Source: Candidatus Poribacteria bacterium
GTDB taxonomy: Bacteria > Poribacteria > WGA-4E > UBA9662
Length of the DNA stretch: 64,000 nt
Direction of reading: 5' to 3'
NCBI GenBank assembly: GCA_002709695.1
Contig: PAQF01000034.1
Coordinates: forward strand, 1 to 64,000
Shown here: in pieces, positions 10,215 to 18,762 of the stretch
Numbering within the stretch: position 1 is the stretch's first letter
How the letters are laid out: each line of letters starts with the position of its first letter
The notes under the pieces: model-generated
What the model was told of the DNA's origin: nothing
What the model saw: only the letters and a program-made list of their open reading frames with translations
The model's database searches: none
Translations under genes and position numbers: made by a program

Positions 10215-10667
10215 TAGTTTTTGTGCGAAAGTGCTGTTTTTTTTGTACCTCTTCAAGTTCTTCAAGTCTTAGACATCAGAGAAACCTGATCTTACTCCTC
10301 AGTGTTCATTTCAGTTGTCCAAGTGTGTAACATGGATGTGTCTCCTAGCTGCATTGAGTTTAGTCCAACAAGTTTATGGTTTCTCTCCAACACTTGTAGG
10401 GATGAAAGCAACTGAACCTTTGGGTAACAGGTAACTTCTATGTTTAGTAGAGGATCTTGGGTGAACAACGAGTACAACGTGTTCTATTTGTGCATTTCCT
10501 TCGATAGGGCTTGAGGTGCACTTTGTAGTTACTATCTACAACGACTATTCAGTGACGGAATGAATAGTCTGCTTTCAAAGTAATGACCAGCACAGCACAC
10601 CGATTTTGGGGGAACGTGCGAGCGTTGGGTTTCTCGATTCTTAATGTTCAATAGGAGGACAACAGAT
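10215..10667. other. intergenic, possible coding remnant
   Basis: About 450 bases. On the minus strand at 10292-10477 a frame of 61 codons contains protein-like text (KVQLLSSLQVLERNHKLVGL) without a start signal; it could be a gene fragment of unknown family. Nothing else is supported apart from the ribosome binding site of the following gene. Confidence 0.35.
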
Positions 10668-11468
10668 ATGATAGTAACACGGGTAGTCATATTGTACATT
10701 CGTTTAATTGTTATTAATCTAGTGTTAATAGGAATTAGTGAGGCTAAACTGGATATGGCGGGTGTTGTTGGTGTATGGCTTCTTAATGAAGGAGAAGGTG
10801 TTATCGTACGGGATTCATCCGAGAATGGCAACCATGGAGAATTTATGGGGAATCCAAAGTGGGTTGATGGTAAGATTGCAACAGCGTTGGAATTTGATGG
10901 TGACGACCGCGTGGATTGTGGAGATATAGAGGCTATTGATGGATTCACAGGCCTGACGGTGATGGCTTGGTGTAGGTGGGATGGGAAAGTTAATGGTTTG
11001 ACGTCTGCGGCAAGAGTCATTAGTAAACAAGATCCCAATAAGGGAGATAAGGGGCCTTTTTCACTTGGTTCAGGATGGCGCGCTCACAAGTTGACTTTAT
11101 GGATAAATTCTGGGGCATGGGCTGGAGTACATAGCATAACAAGCATTGATGATGGCAGATGGCATCATGTAACAGGGGTTTATGATGGCAACCATCTCAA
11201 GGTATATGTCGACGGCCTTGAGGAAGGTAAAAACAAAATTGGAAAAGTGATTGGAGGGTCTACTCCCGAACATGTAGCTATAGGGTCTGATGGATTTGGT
11301 CGGGAGTTTTGGCAGGGAGTTATCGATGAAGTTGCTCTTTTTAATGTTGCTCTTACAGGCAAAGACGTTAAACAGTTTATGAATGAAGGACTTAGTTCGT
11401 TGGTCATGGCGGTTTCTGCCTCGGGGAAGCTCGTCGACACTTGGAGTAACTTGAAAACATGTCAGTGA
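10668..11468 (+). CDS. exported LamG-domain protein
   Basis: A 266-residue protein starting at the ATG at 10668, with AGGAGG 9 bases upstream (the earlier in-frame ATG at 10644 has none). An N-terminal hydrophobic segment ending near ISEA suggests a signal peptide. A concanavalin-A-like/LamG fold follows: GVWLLNEGEG, ENGNHGEF, ALEFDGDDRVDCG, WHHVTGVYDGNHLKVYVDG, IDEVALFNVALTG. Such domains bind glycans or proteins outside the cytoplasm. The C-terminal tail MAVSASGKLVDTWSNLK matches the tail of the LamG protein at 55425-56246, suggesting a shared sorting or anchoring element. It lies between an alpha-galactosidase and the remains of another, so a polysaccharide-related role is plausible. Confidence 0.88.
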   Translation: MIVTRVVILYIRLIVINLVLIGISEAKLDMAGVVGVWLLNEGEGVIVRDSSENGNHGEFMGNPKWVDGKIATALEFDGDDRVDCGDIEAIDGFTGLTVMAWCRWDGKVNGLTSAARVISKQDPNKGDKGPFSLGSGWRAHKLTLWINSGAWAGVHSITSIDDGRWHHVTGVYDGNHLKVYVDGLEEGKNKIGKVIGGSTPEHVAIGSDGFGREFWQGVIDEVALFNVALTGKDVKQFMNEGLSSLVMAVSASGKLVDTWSNLKTCQ

Positions 11469-11493
11469 ATATATTCAATATAAGGGGCTGAAA

Positions 11494-12183
11494 ATGACAG
11501 GAGTGTCTGCCCATGAAGGATTGACAGCGTCAGTTTCAGCTACTAAGCTGGCTACAGCCCACCGCTGGATACGAGCCAAATTTGAAGGGCTTCAGGAGAC
11601 GAAACCTGCTGAAGGTTGCCTAATGGGGGGCTGGAGTCTAGTCAGATTCAAAAGAATGAGGTCACAACACAGGGGTATGGACTCTATGCAATTGCTAATC
11701 GACCTCTGCGTGCCGCAGATCAGGATTATCCACGAGGTTTGCACTTTCTGAAGGCGAAGTTGTGGTTCATCTTCCAGAACCAGCAGATGTCTTTGAAGCC
11801 ATTGTTCGGGTAGATAGTAATCGGGTGACGGCTTTCTATTCAAATGCAGGTCGTGGAAGTGTGATTGCTACAGTTGAAATTTGGGGGTAAGAGGTCTTTC
11901 GCTCAAATACAATGTGTGAGGGCATGGTAGGGGTACCCTTGACAGTTCAGCTGGGTGGTGCCACTGAGTTTGTGCTTGGATTGAGTAAAGCCCGGAGAGC
12001 TCAACCACCCAGATGAACTTTAAACTTCGCGGGCTGGATCCCTCTTCCTATTACTCTATAATAAATATGGGTATAGCAGCGATGGCGGAAATGGCAGGGC
12101 AGGATTTGAGGGAGAAAGGACTGCTAGTTTCTATTACGGAAGAACCAAGTGCAGTTTTGATTGTTTATGAACGTCTCCGATGA
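11494..12183 (+). pseudogene. decayed GH36/NPCBM-type glycoside hydrolase
   Basis: Fragments in several frames read as one degraded gene. 11494-11640 and 11616-11750 carry AKFEGLQ and TTQGYGLYAIANRPL in different frames. 11750-11890 gives EGEVVVHLPEPADVFEAIVR and VIATVEIWG, then a TAA (11888-11890). The same frame continues with EVFRSNTMCEGMVGVPLTVQ and LGGATEFVLGL to a TGA at 12014. This is the NPCBM carbohydrate-binding pattern. Finally 12013-12183 encodes FKLRGLDPSSYY, EMAGQDLREKGL and PSAVLIVYERLR, matching the C-terminal domain of GH36 and aligning with the end of the intact gene at 8010-10214. At least three frame changes, one in-frame stop and probable deletions make function very unlikely. 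Confidence 0.75.
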
Positions 12184-12237
12184 ATTCAACGAGATATAAT
12201 CAGCTTCCAACGTAGCATCGATTTGGTTACATATAGG

Positions 12238-13416
12238 CTAGGCTCTTAGGTCATTTGTCTCTATTTTTAATCCCGAAAAATTGTTTTTTTCAAGAGTAAG
12301 TTCGGTAACCTTTTGGCCAATTTGAAGTCCAATATGTGAAGCAGTTTTTCGCGTTTCAATGATCTGATTCCTTCGCAAGGTTATGGAACGCGTTTCACCT
12401 TGGATGTCAATACCTATTTCCCCGCTGTTAATAATCTGATTGTCTTCTAGCAGGTTGTAGTGGGGACAGCGTCCTTCATTCGGTTCGTCACGAAAAATGA
12501 TTCCTACTTGGCCGCTCTCCTCAATCCGATTTTGACGAATAATGTTGTTGGTGTCCCTATGGCCAATAGAAACACCAAACTGGCGGTTGTTGGAGATCCA
12601 ATTTTTTTCGGCTATACCATGCTTGACCCCCCAGCAAAAAAAAAGTCCAATCCCATTACCTTCTAAGCGGTTTTGGCAAATGATTGGTCGTAACGAACCT
12701 GAACCAGGGTGCAATCCCAAGTCAGCATTGTTTACACTAAGACAATTGGTTACAGTTACATCATGACAAATTTGCCAAGAGATACCGTCACCATTATAAT
12801 TTCGTGTTTCGATATTTTCGATATGGATTCCTTCGCAATTTTGTAGAAAAATACAGCCAGCATAGTTTCCATCCAAATGTTGGTTTTGAAATCTATTGCC
12901 ATCAAGAACAAGGTCACGAATTTCCAGATTGCAAATATGTTCTCCAGTCAGAAGAGGAAACAGCGTGGCGATTTGCGCTTGGTGATCGGCCCAGAAATTC
13001 TTATTCAATGGCTCATCAAGCCAAAACCTATTTTCTCGCTTGGCAACCAGTGTACGTTTGATAACATTGAATCCTCCATGATTAGGTTCCTTCGCTTTCA
13101 AGCAGACACCATATCCCACTTCAAAACCCTTCCCGTTGGTCAACGTTATATTATCTTCATACCAATCTGAATCAGTAACCAGAGTCGTCTGAACAGAAGG
13201 ATTCTTAGTCAGTATTGTTTTATCACCACTACCCTGAATACAAATATTGTTTCTCAAATAGATGGCATTGTTAAGTTGATATCGACCTGGCAGGATCCTC
13301 AGCGTTCCTCCACCTAGTTTGGCCAAGTAATCGACCCCAGCCTGAATTGCACAATTGTCTTGGCCATTGATCTCAGCACCGCTGATACCTACTGTAACAG
13401 AAAGGGAATGTTTCAT
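12238..13416 (-). CDS. right-handed parallel beta-helix protein
   Basis: A 392-residue protein of the pectate-lyase-like fold. The N-terminal part (AIQAGVDYLAKLGGGTLRIL then PGRYQLNNAIYLRNNICIQG) is the standard entry of these helices. From about residue 170 there are repeated N-rich rungs: NCEGIHIENIETRNYNGDGI, CHDVTVTNCLSVNNADLG, QNRLEGNGIGL, NWISNNRQFGVSI and DNQIINSGEIGIDI. Proteins of this fold depolymerise or epimerise polysaccharides; the active site cannot be assigned. No signal peptide is obvious. GAGG lies upstream of the ATG. It converges with the glycosidase remnant, fitting a former polysaccharide-use locus. Confidence 0.85.
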   Translation of the reverse strand: MKHSLSVTVGISGAEINGQDNCAIQAGVDYLAKLGGGTLRILPGRYQLNNAIYLRNNICIQGSGDKTILTKNPSVQTTLVTDSDWYEDNITLTNGKGFEVGYGVCLKAKEPNHGGFNVIKRTLVAKRENRFWLDEPLNKNFWADHQAQIATLFPLLTGEHICNLEIRDLVLDGNRFQNQHLDGNYAGCIFLQNCEGIHIENIETRNYNGDGISWQICHDVTVTNCLSVNNADLGLHPGSGSLRPIICQNRLEGNGIGLFFCWGVKHGIAEKNWISNNRQFGVSIGHRDTNNIIRQNRIEESGQVGIIFRDEPNEGRCPHYNLLEDNQIINSGEIGIDIQGETRSITLRRNQIIETRKTASHIGLQIGQKVTELTLEKNNFSGLKIETNDLRA

Positions 13417-14001
13417 ACCGAATCCTCATTTTTCGCGTACATTTTATCTTGACCAATGAGTAGTGCCTGAAGATATAATGAGCTAAAAAATTGTTGTACA
13501 TTTAGTATCACCAGAAACTATTTTGGTTTATATGTCTTTCAAATCTTTGATATTGTAATACAGATTTAGTAATAACCCCTGCTGAAATGTATTTGCATGT
13601 GCTCCTCAAATTGGAGTTTTTACCTGTTTATGTTCCCAAAAAGTCCATGAATAATGCTAGTTCTACTGGTAAACCAACTATTATTAATCCCCATCCTTTT
13701 CATTTTGCAATTAGGTGTAAAGATAAAATTGGTAAATCCTAACAAAGGTATTTAACTATAAGCTTAGATATGTATAGTTATTTAGTAACTAGCGCTAATT
13801 GACTGGCTTTTTAATAAGGTTAGTCTATAATTTATGTAGTAATTGACAATTGAGTTAATTTTAGGCTTCCAGAGGTCGAAGAAATCAGAATTGAAATGGT
13901 TGCGTATAAAGTGTAAGTTTGGTCTTGGCTTGATCAGGAACAAATTGGGTATAATATAAGGATGGTAAAGATTTGCTTTTTAAGATTGGTGCTATTTTAA
14001 G
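13417..14001. other. divergent intergenic region, 585 bases
   Basis: Strongly AT-rich. It contains a TATAAT at 13950-13955 facing the CRTAC1-like gene, with only weak -35 matches (TTGGCT at 19 bases, TTGATC at 14). No reading frame or RNA gene is supported. Confidence 0.45.
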
Positions 14002-15645
14002 ATGAATCTAAATATTAACCAGTTTCTTGTTTTGATATTCATTTTTTTGTTAACCATAGTATTTTCTCCTGTTTCTATATCTGATTATATCAACATTACG
14101 GAGGAATCGGGGATAGACTTTAAGCACAACAGTGGTGCCTTCGGTAAAAAATATTTGCCTGAAACAATGGGGGCAGGTTCTGCGTTCATCGATTATAACA
14201 GGGATGGATGGCAAGATATAATTTTTGTTAATGGCAAGGATTGGTCTGGACACCCAACTGGAAAAAGACAGGAGATGGCACTCTATCGAAACGATGGTGG
14301 TGGGAACTTTACAGATCAAACGAAATCAGCTAAATTAGATATAAAACTTTATGGAATGGGAATTGCCGTTGGGGATTATAACAACGACGGAAATCAAGAT
14401 TTTTATTTAACTTGTCTTGGTATGGATCGTCTTTTCCTGAATCAGGGAGATGGTACATTTGTTGATGTGACCGAAAAAGCGAATATCATTAACCCCTATT
14501 TTGGTACTAGTTGTGCTTGGTTTGATTACGATAAAGATGGTTATTTAGATCTCTATGTGGCTAATTATGTCGAATGGTCAATTGAAACCGATTTGTTTTG
14601 TACACTTGATGGAACCAGTAAATCCTATTGTACACCTGAATCTTACATGGGACAGCCTAGCAAGTTGTTTAGAAACAAGGGTAACGGAACGTTTAGTGAT
14701 GTGTCTAAAATTGCCCGAATTGCTGATCCAACAAGCAAATCACTTGGTGTTTGTACTTTTGATTACGATTTAGATGGATTAGTTGATGTCTTTGAAGCCA
14801 ATGATACACAACCAAATAAACTCTATAAGAACAATGGTGATGGAACTTTCATTGAACAAGGGATGCTTGCTGGTATTGCTTATAACGAAGATGGTAAAGC
14901 CACAGGTGCAATGGGAGTTGATGCTGGTGACTACGATGGAAGTGGTACCGAGAGTTTGGTCATTGGGAATTTTTCGAACGAAATGATTAACCTTTATCAC
15001 AATGAAGGAGGTTTTTTTATCGATGATGCGCCAATTGCCAATATTGGTATTGTTAGTCTTTTAACACTAACTTTTGGTTGCTTTTTTTTCGATTTCGATC
15101 TTGATGGTAAGCTGGATATCTTCACCGCTAATGGTCATCTTGAAAACGAAATTAATCTTGTTCAAAGTGAAGTTACTTATAAACAGTCTCCCCATCTTTT
15201 TCGTAACATTGGCAAGTCTAAATTCGTTGACGTTGCGAACCAAAGCGCGGATTTGATGGAACCAATTGTTGGACGAGGGGCAGCTTATGGTGACATTGAT
15301 AATGATGGTGATTGGGATTTGTTGGTTACCAACTGTAATGGTATCCCACGACTCTTTCGAAATGAAAACAAAACTGCACATAACTGGATCAAAATTCGGT
15401 TGATCGGGGAAAAATCGAATCGCGATGGAATTGGCTCAAGAGTCAAAATTACAACTGAGTCAGGCACGCAAGAACGCACATTGAGAAGCGGATCAAGTTA
15501 CTGTTCGCAAAGCGAATTATCAATAATCTTTGGTCTTGGTAATGACAAGAAAATTTCTCAACTCGATGTCAGTTGGCCAAGTGGACAGGTCACAACGCTA
15601 ACAGAGCTTGCATTGAATAAATCGATTACCATCAAAGAAAATTAA
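14002..15645 (+). CDS. exported CRTAC1-like FG-GAP/ASPIC-UnbV protein
   Basis: A 547-residue exported protein. A signal peptide (VLIFIFLLTIVFSPVSIS) is followed by multiple FG-GAP/VCBS repeats with calcium-binding D-x-D-x-D-G loops (DYNRDGWQDI, DYNNDGNQDFYL, DYDKDGYLDLYV, DYDLDGLVDVFE, DFDLDGKLDIF, DIDNDGDWDLLV), i.e. a seven-bladed propeller. The C-terminus has the ASPIC/UnbV domain (RDGIGSRVKI, SGSSYCSQSELSIIFGLG, VSWPSGQV). CRTAC1-like proteins are extracellular, often adhesive or part of matrix and enzyme complexes. The start ATG has only a weak upstream AAG. Confident family call; biological role unknown. Confidence 0.93.
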   Translation: MNLNINQFLVLIFIFLLTIVFSPVSISDYINITEESGIDFKHNSGAFGKKYLPETMGAGSAFIDYNRDGWQDIIFVNGKDWSGHPTGKRQEMALYRNDGGGNFTDQTKSAKLDIKLYGMGIAVGDYNNDGNQDFYLTCLGMDRLFLNQGDGTFVDVTEKANIINPYFGTSCAWFDYDKDGYLDLYVANYVEWSIETDLFCTLDGTSKSYCTPESYMGQPSKLFRNKGNGTFSDVSKIARIADPTSKSLGVCTFDYDLDGLVDVFEANDTQPNKLYKNNGDGTFIEQGMLAGIAYNEDGKATGAMGVDAGDYDGSGTESLVIGNFSNEMINLYHNEGGFFIDDAPIANIGIVSLLTLTFGCFFFDFDLDGKLDIFTANGHLENEINLVQSEVTYKQSPHLFRNIGKSKFVDVANQSADLMEPIVGRGAAYGDIDNDGDWDLLVTNCNGIPRLFRNENKTAHNWIKIRLIGEKSNRDGIGSRVKITTESGTQERTLRSGSSYCSQSELSIIFGLGNDKKISQLDVSWPSGQVTTLTELALNKSITIKEN

Positions 15646-15716
15646 GACGGCGAAAATGATAAGCCAAGGTATTATACTGCTAATTTTAGCGAGTACTCAA
15701 AATTTTCGGTGAGTAA

Positions 15717-16676
15717 ATGGAATCTCCAAAAAAGACAACTGGATTTGTTTATCACGAAGATTATCTTGAACATGATACTGGTCATGAGCATGTTGAGCGG
15801 CCTGACCGACTTAGAGCTTGTTTACAAGCTCTAAGTCGGTCAGATTTCTGGGATCAACTTCATCATATTGAAGCAACACCCGCAACGCTGGATCAAATTT
15901 ATTATGTGCATGATCGCGCTCACGTCGATCGAGTAAAGTTGCACTGTCAACGAGCAATACCCCTTGATTATGATACGCCAGTATCACGCGAATCTTTTGA
16001 CGTTGCTCTTTTAGCTGCTGGTGGCGTTTTACGAGCTATTGACCAGGTTATCGTGGGAAATGTCGATAACGCCTTTGCTCTTATACGCCCACCTGGACAC
16101 CATGCTACACCGAATCGAGCAATGGGATTCTGTTTGTTTAACAATGTGGCTATTGCCGCTCGTTACCTTCAATCAGAACATGGTTTGGATAGGATTGGAA
16201 TAGTTGACTGGGATGTCCATCATGGAAACGGTACTCAAGATACATTTTATGCAGACCCGTCTGTTTTTTTCTTTTCTATTCACCAGCACCCGCTCTATCC
16301 TGGATCTGGTCTCGCTAATGAAACTGGGAACAAAACTGCTCTCGGTACAACATTAAATTGTCCAGTACCAGCTCATTCCAGCATTAATGACTATATACGT
16401 GTTTTTGAAGAGATATTAGCTCCCAAATTGGTTGAATTCAATCCTGATTTCATCTTAATCTCATCAGGGTTTGATGCACATCGACTTGACCCATTATCAA
16501 CTATTGATATTACTGCAGAGGGCTTTGGGGATTTAACTGATATTCTTTTGTCAATTTCCGATCAAATTTGCGGAGGAAATGTCATCTCCATTTTAGAAGG
16601 TGGGTATGATCTTTTCGGGCTATCTGAGTCTGTTGCAGAACACGTAAAACGTTTGATTAGTCATAATGCATTGTAG
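15717..16676 (+). CDS. histone deacetylase-family (AcuC/acetylpolyamine type) hydrolase
   Basis: A 319-residue arginase/deacetylase-fold enzyme that removes acetyl groups from amines or protein lysines using one zinc. All key residues are visible: RPPGHH (charge-relay H128, H129), the zinc ligands D166 and H168 in DWDVHHGNG, D253 in SSGFDAHRLDPL, and the transition-state tyrosine Y297 in EGGYD. Length is standard. The gene follows the CRTAC1-like gene by 71 bases with a GGTGAG upstream of the ATG. Codons 29-43, in the conserved ERPDRL region, consist of a perfect inverted repeat (see 15802-15843), which is very unusual. Bacterial members act on acetylpolyamines, acetoin-related proteins or acetyl-lysine; the substrate here is not determined. 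Confidence 0.95.
   Translation: MESPKKTTGFVYHEDYLEHDTGHEHVERPDRLRACLQALSRSDFWDQLHHIEATPATLDQIYYVHDRAHVDRVKLHCQRAIPLDYDTPVSRESFDVALLAAGGVLRAIDQVIVGNVDNAFALIRPPGHHATPNRAMGFCLFNNVAIAARYLQSEHGLDRIGIVDWDVHHGNGTQDTFYADPSVFFFSIHQHPLYPGSGLANETGNKTALGTTLNCPVPAHSSINDYIRVFEEILAPKLVEFNPDFILISSGFDAHRLDPLSTIDITAEGFGDLTDILLSISDQICGGNVISILEGGYDLFGLSESVAEHVKRLISHNAL
15802..15843. repeat. perfect 19-bp inverted repeat with 4-base loop inside coding sequence
   Basis: The left arm (15802-15820) and right arm (15825-15843) are exact reverse complements over 19 bases, separated by TTTA. The flanks (C and A) do not pair. It lies in codons 29-43 of the deacetylase gene and adds no residues relative to the family pattern (ERPDRLRACLQAL). 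As RNA it would form a stem of 19 pairs. There is no following U-tract. Confidence 0.95.
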
Positions 16677-16732
16677 TACAATATTAATTGTGAACAATAG
16701 TGTTTATTAAAAATTAGAAAGGACAATTAACT

Positions 16733-17572
16733 ATGGATCAAATCAGAATTGGGCATAGTCCAGATTCTGATGACGCGTTCATGTTTTACGCGTTGGCGAA
16801 AAACCTTATTCCTACTGAAGGAGTTGAGGTCGTACATGTCATCGAAGATATTGAATCATTGAACAGACGTGCGTTAAATGCAGAGCTCGAAGTAACGGCT
16901 ATTTCCATACATGCATATGCTTATGTGTCTCAGGATTATACCTTGATGCCCTGTGGGGCCAGCATTGGGGATCGATATGGCCCAATCGTAGTATCGACGG
17001 TTCCAACGGATCCATATAAGTTAGCCGGCAAAAAAATAGCTATCCCTGGTGAAATGACAACTGCTTATTTAACACTTCAGTTATTTGAACCAGATTTTAC
17101 TCCTGAGGTTGTTCCTTTCGATCAGATTCTTGATCATGTAAAGCAAGGGAAAGCAGATGCGGGGTTAATTATTCATGAAGGTCAGCTTACATATCAAAGT
17201 CAAGGGTTTCACAAAATTATAGATCTAGGAGAATGGTGGCATCAGGAAACTGGTTTGCCTTTACCTTTGGGAGCAAACGTCATTCGCCGAGACCTTGGAT
17301 CGGAGAAAATCAAAAAAATTACATTATTGTTGAAAAAGAGCATTCAGTATTCTCTCTCTCATCGTCAAGAAGGACTGGAATACGCAATGGTTTATGCTCG
17401 TGACATGGAATCTGATGTTACTTTGGCAGATCGTTTCGTAGGAATGTACGTCAACGATTACACGTTAGATTATGGACCAAAAGGTCGAGCTGGTGTACAA
17501 GAGTTGTTGGAACGCGGTTATCAGTCTGGCATCATCACATCGTCGGTTGATGTTGATTTCGTAGAACTTTAA
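16733..17572 (+). CDS. MqnA/MqnD-family periplasmic-binding-fold protein
   Basis: A 279-residue protein of the VitK2-biosynthesis family, closest in pattern to MqnD (1,4-dihydroxy-6-naphthoate synthase of the futalosine menaquinone route). The N-terminal IGHSPDSDDAFMFYALAKN matches the MqnD 'SPCPNDTFxF' motif with changes, and NRRALNAELEVTAISIHAYA and PCGASIGDRYGPIV fit the fold. The conserved loop H-E-G-Q (IIHEGQLTYQ) aligns with the catalytic histidine region of MqnD. AAAGGA lies 9 bases before the ATG. Members of this clade are often annotated as ABC substrate-binding proteins; here no signal peptide is present, so the protein is cytoplasmic. Assignment to menaquinone synthesis is likely but not certain, as no other mqn gene is in view. 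Confidence 0.8.
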   Translation: MDQIRIGHSPDSDDAFMFYALAKNLIPTEGVEVVHVIEDIESLNRRALNAELEVTAISIHAYAYVSQDYTLMPCGASIGDRYGPIVVSTVPTDPYKLAGKKIAIPGEMTTAYLTLQLFEPDFTPEVVPFDQILDHVKQGKADAGLIIHEGQLTYQSQGFHKIIDLGEWWHQETGLPLPLGANVIRRDLGSEKIKKITLLLKKSIQYSLSHRQEGLEYAMVYARDMESDVTLADRFVGMYVNDYTLDYGPKGRAGVQELLERGYQSGIITSSVDVDFVEL

Positions 17573-17587
17573 AATTTTTAGATTAAA

Positions 17588-17785
17588 ATGCAACAGAAAG
17601 ACAAAGAGAAAAAGCGGGCTAAGGCTTTTATTGGAGTAACTTTTAGTTGTTGTAAAGTCTATACGCGGATTCATATCAATAAACAAAGAGATGCTTATGT
17701 TGGTTGGTGTCCCAAGTGTTGTAAAAAGGCTATTGTAAAAATTTCGCCCCATGGAACTAAATCAAGATTTTTCAGCGCTAATTAG
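17588..17785 (+). CDS. small conserved cysteine-rich protein
   Basis: A 65-residue basic protein beginning 16 bases after the MqnD-like gene. It has five cysteines in two groups, FSCCKV near residue 20 and WCPKCCKK near 41-47, resembling a compact zinc ribbon. The C-terminal SPHGTKSRFF is strongly patterned. I recall similar small proteins in several environmental phyla, but no characterised function. The position between MqnD-like and MBL genes, on the same strand with short gaps (16 and 30 bases), suggests co-transcription. Confidence 0.65.
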   Translation: MQQKDKEKKRAKAFIGVTFSCCKVYTRIHINKQRDAYVGWCPKCCKKAIVKISPHGTKSRFFSAN

Positions 17786-17815
17786 CTTTGCTTTTGTCAG
17801 TTTAGGAGAGTGTTT

Positions 17816-18736
17816 TTGAAGGTACGTTTTTGGGGAGTGCGTGGTTCTATTCCTTCGCCAGGAGCAGAAACGATTCGCTATGGTGGTGATACCACGTGTA
17901 TAGAACTAAGAGTAGGTAACGAAATCATCGTATTTGATGCGGGTTCCGGTATTCGGCCTTTAGGACTGAAACTAATGGGTGAGGCTCAAGGGGCTCCTAT
18001 CAAAGTCCATCTTTTCATAACACACACACACTGGGATCATATCCAAGGTTTCCCATTTTTTGTACCTGCCTTTATTCCAAATAATCATATCATCGTTTAT
18101 GGGGCTGATCATGAAACAATGCCCCTCTCAGAACTGTTCTCTGGACAGATGGAAAGAGAGTATTTTCCTATTCCAATTGTAGCCATGGGAGCTAAAGTCG
18201 AATTTACTTCGATATCTGAAGAGACACTTAAAATCGGAGATATTGAAATTTCGTCTATGTTTGTGAATCATCCAAGCATGGCATTTGCGTACCGTATAGA
18301 CTACAATGGCCATTCTGTTGTGTTTGGTGGTGATCATGAACCATATAACAACATGCTATCATATAGCAAGCTAGCATATCAGGTCAATGGAAAACAATTG
18401 GATATTGAAGTAAATGGGCAAGAAGAGTTCTCTCAGCTATTGGACAAAAAGTTAGCGCTCTTTTGCCAAGATGCTGATTTGCTTATTTTTGACACTGCTT
18501 ATACTTTGGACTTATATCCGCAACGAGAAGGATGGGGGCATTCTTACCCGGAATACGCAGTTCACATTGCTAATATGGCAGGCGTGAAACGACTTGCCCT
18601 CACCCATCACGATCCGACTGACACCGATGAAAAAGTAGATGCAAAAGTGAAACATACGCGTCAGTTTATTAAATCTTCTAAGTTGAGCATCGAATGTTTC
18701 GCAGCGCAATTTGGGCTTGAATTAGATATTGAATAA
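17816..18736 (+). CDS. MBL-fold metallo-hydrolase
   Basis: A 306-residue metallo-beta-lactamase-fold hydrolase. I chose the TTG at 17816 because AGGAG (17804-17808) is 7 bases upstream; the GTG at 17810 is too close. The protein then begins MKVRFWGVRGSIPSPG, the usual start of this clade. The metal site is THTHWDH (H70, H72, D74, H75), followed by VNHPSMAFAYRI, VFGGDHEPY, IFDTAYT and LTHHDP. This type is often fused to or associated with signalling proteins; the substrate is unknown (phosphodiesterase-like activity is common in the group). It probably forms an operon with the upstream small protein and the MqnD-like gene. Confidence 0.9.
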   Translation: MKVRFWGVRGSIPSPGAETIRYGGDTTCIELRVGNEIIVFDAGSGIRPLGLKLMGEAQGAPIKVHLFITHTHWDHIQGFPFFVPAFIPNNHIIVYGADHETMPLSELFSGQMEREYFPIPIVAMGAKVEFTSISEETLKIGDIEISSMFVNHPSMAFAYRIDYNGHSVVFGGDHEPYNNMLSYSKLAYQVNGKQLDIEVNGQEEFSQLLDKKLALFCQDADLLIFDTAYTLDLYPQREGWGHSYPEYAVHIANMAGVKRLALTHHDPTDTDEKVDAKVKHTRQFIKSSKLSIECFAAQFGLELDIE

Positions 18737-18762
18737 CCTGCCTGAGTGAAAACACATTTTCG

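Noticed and set aside
15802-15843. Reading the 19-bp inverted repeat as an insertion-sequence end or an intrinsic terminator
   Set aside because: It adds no bases to the coding sequence, has no flanking target duplication or transposase, and no U-tract follows.
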